This document shows positions 62,564 through 64,000 of a DNA stretch of 64,000 bases, in pieces. Origin of the DNA: DAIQNV01 sp038748775 (GTDB lineage: Bacteria > Planctomycetota > Phycisphaerae > Phycisphaerales > UBA1924); contig JBCDIT010000004.1 in assembly GCA_038748775.1 (NCBI GenBank), positions 62,001-126,000 of the forward strand, written 5' to 3'. Below the pieces are notes generated by a model that saw only the letters and a list, made by a program, of their open reading frames with translations, searched no databases and had not been told where the DNA came from. Made by a program: the position numbers and the translations under genes. The stretch's first letter is position 1. Every line of letters begins with the position of its first letter.

Positions 62564-63682
62564 CTACTGATCCGCCGACGCGACGGGAATCCCCAGCGCA
62601 ATCGCGAGGATCACGCCGTCTCGACCGATTCCGACAGCTTCGGAACCGTCTGAATCAATGATCCGGGCCTTGAGCACCCGGTCCGGACGGGCCAATGCCC
62701 TTCCAGGAGTTTGGATTTCGATCGGTACAGTGTCAGACACCCGCCTGGAAGTGTACCGCGAACGAAGGAATTCTCCTCCGCGAAAGGCCCAACCTTCCCC
62801 AGCATCTTGATACAGCTCGCCGGTCTCGTATCCATCTTCATTGAGAGCGACGACCAGGGTCAACTTGTCACGCTGGTCTGGGCGGTCGCCGAAGTACTCG
62901 TGCACCGGACCGGTTGGGAGAGTCCCGCTTTCTCGGACGAAGAGCTTGGGTTGGTCCGGATCGGTTGAGTCACGGCCCCCATCAAACCCCTGGAAATCGA
63001 ACTCGTGCCATTGGTCGTTCTCAGGGAGGACCAACTGGCCGGTCCGATCGAGCTTCGTCTCGGAGTGGAAGATCAGAATGTCGCCCAGCATGAACGCATC
63101 GTCGACGTCGCGCAGCGCTGGGGTAACCGGATCAGCGAAGAACAGGGGCCTGGCCACCGGGACGCCGGTGCGATGCGCTTCCTCGAAGAGCGAGTCGAAC
63201 AAGGGCATGAGGCGGGAACGCCGCTCGAGCGCCCGCCTTGCAGTGGCCTCGATTTCGGGGCCGTACGCCCAGGGGTCCTCGTCCCGTGTGCCCTTCTTGG
63301 CGTAGAAGCTGGTCCCCGGTTTGATCGCGATGGTCGAAACAAACCGGCCTTCTTCGTCGTTCGAGAACACCGGCGTGATCGCCGACGCCCCCGCATCTCC
63401 GAGGGCTTCGAGCGGTTCGACAGGCGTGAACGAGGAGAGCCGCCCATCGCGGGCGTCCGCATTTTCGTGGAACCGGTAGATGCCCTCGCCGACCGTTTCG
63501 CCAACCGCGTTGCCGGCGGGCGAGGTCGACACGACAACTCGTTCAACGGCGGGCGAAGCGTCGTTGGTGTCCGAATCGCCCGTCTGCGTCGTTGTCGAGC
63601 ACGCCGCGAGGCCGGAGGCCGCGGCGATGAGCGCGACGCGGCTCGCGATGGATCGTCGGGTGAACGTGGGTGTGTGGATCAT
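62564..63682 (-). CDS. GH31-derived lipoprotein lacking the catalytic barrel
   Basis: A 372-residue lipoprotein with an RR-containing leader (TRRSIASRVALIAAASGLAAC; lipobox LAAC), possibly Tat-exported. The N-terminal part (GEGIYRFHENAD, STIAIKPGTSFYAKKG) resembles the beta-sandwich start of alpha-glucosidases of family GH31. Directly after it come blocks from the end of the GH31 barrel and beyond: DPWAYGPEIEATARRALERR, GVPVARPLF, LPENDQWHEFDFQG and KLFVRESGTLPTGPV. The central barrel with the catalytic Asp pair appears missing, so it is probably not an active glycosidase and may bind sugars. The ATG is at 63682. Confidence 0.75.
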   Translation of the reverse strand: MIHTPTFTRRSIASRVALIAAASGLAACSTTTQTGDSDTNDASPAVERVVVSTSPAGNAVGETVGEGIYRFHENADARDGRLSSFTPVEPLEALGDAGASAITPVFSNDEEGRFVSTIAIKPGTSFYAKKGTRDEDPWAYGPEIEATARRALERRSRLMPLFDSLFEEAHRTGVPVARPLFFADPVTPALRDVDDAFMLGDILIFHSETKLDRTGQLVLPENDQWHEFDFQGFDGGRDSTDPDQPKLFVRESGTLPTGPVHEYFGDRPDQRDKLTLVVALNEDGYETGELYQDAGEGWAFRGGEFLRSRYTSRRVSDTVPIEIQTPGRALARPDRVLKARIIDSDGSEAVGIGRDGVILAIALGIPVASADQ

Positions 63683-63702
63683 GAGTCGCTCTCGTCTTGT
63701 GG

Positions 63703-64000
63703 TCACTCGCTGATCCGGTCCAATGCGCGGCGTGCCGACGACGTGTCCCCTCGGTTCAGCATCGAGGCGATGCGATCGAGTGTGGACGAGGCGGCCGCGC
63801 CAGACTTCCGGGCGCGGTACAGCCGGCCCGGCAGACGGAGGTCCTCATGGGTAAAGGCGAGATCGCCCCCCTCCGCACGCAACGTGTCTTGCAGAATTTC
63901 GAGAAAGAGATACCCGAACTCGTGCGTGGGCTCGATGATCGTGCCCTCGCCGTAGTCGTTCCAGGTCACAAGCTGGACCACCGGTGATTCCGAGGCCATC
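63703..64000 (-). CDS. GH71/99-like glycoside hydrolase, C-terminal part (cut by window edge)
   Basis: Only the last 98 or so residues are in the window; the gene begins beyond base 64000. The segment VVQLVTWNDYGEGTIIEPTHEFGYLFLEIL matches the end of GH71/99-like glycosidases (TWNDYGEGT.IEPT), read in two pieces. The rest is a helical tail. The Met at 63999 is internal or at least not proven to be the start. The gene is followed after 20 bases by the GH31-derived gene on the same strand, pointing to a carbohydrate locus. Confidence 0.75.
   Translation of the reverse strand, partial: MASESPVVQLVTWNDYGEGTIIEPTHEFGYLFLEILQDTLRAEGGDLAFTHEDLRLPGRLYRARKSGAAASSTLDRIASMLNRGDTSSARRALDRISE

Overview
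The window comes from a high-GC bacterium that is most likely a planctomycete of the class Phycisphaerae. The evidence is five secreted proteins ending in the short dockerin-like tail with a terminal Gly-Cys motif (GC-type dockerin) known from that group, two small proteins ending in a PEP-CTERM-like anchor with an RRRR tail, an ECF sigma factor overlapping a WD40 serine/threonine kinase, an orphan planctomycete-style prepilin, and no sign of a phage or plasmid backbone. The window holds 52 protein genes (the last one cut by the right edge), one tRNA-Ser(UGA), several hairpin terminators and a few unexplained inverted repeats.

1-9,030 is a minus-strand run: DUF1569 protein, acyl-CoA thioesterase, a 1,512-residue AsmA/TamB-like envelope protein, a LOG-family protein, a lipoprotein and a Ca2+/Na+ antiporter. 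9,130-13,790 holds an orphan prepilin, the PrkA kinase and a tandem pair of PEP-CTERM-like secreted proteins. A nested inverted repeat separates the first two. 13,870-18,590 holds trmB, a TPR protein, the queuosine genes queC and queD, and an HtrA protease. 18,600-23,470 is an unusual block with two papain-like peptidase paralogs, a large lipoprotein and a heme oxygenase. A scrap of the heme oxygenase tail lies between the two peptidases.

23,620-40,420 is mainly housekeeping and envelope genes: an M14 carboxypeptidase with a dockerin, an MFS transporter, proBA, a class C beta-lactamase-like hydrolase, amt-glnK, hisS with an AhpD-like gene, a dockerin protein beside a decayed dockerin tail, a TPR protein and an orphan nuoG. 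40,415-42,313 is a compact, lower-GC two-gene module, tcmP plus a DUF5131 three-Cys protein. It looks acquired and its function is unsolved.

42,529-51,399 is one long plus-strand gene run (truA, GNAT, GT4 glycosyltransferase, unknown secreted protein, purE, purK, nucleotide-sugar dehydrogenase, SIS sugar isomerase), much of it linked by 4-base overlaps. It combines purine synthesis with surface-sugar synthesis. After the tRNA-Ser come the sigma factor/kinase pair, then a block of secreted proteins: a C-type lectin plus FG-GAP protein, a metzincin protease, an FKBP isomerase with a translationally coupled Gln/Tyr-rich protein, and a cohesin-like dockerin protein. At the right edge a GH31-derived lipoprotein that appears to have lost its catalytic barrel lies next to a GH71/99-like glycosidase cut by the window end.

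The strongest candidates for something new are the TcmP/DUF5131 module, the papain-pair/lipoprotein block with its duplicated heme oxygenase tail, the barrel-less GH31 protein, and the two long inverted repeats at about 9.7 kb and 55.7 kb. Functional calls rest on motifs read by eye. No database search was possible.
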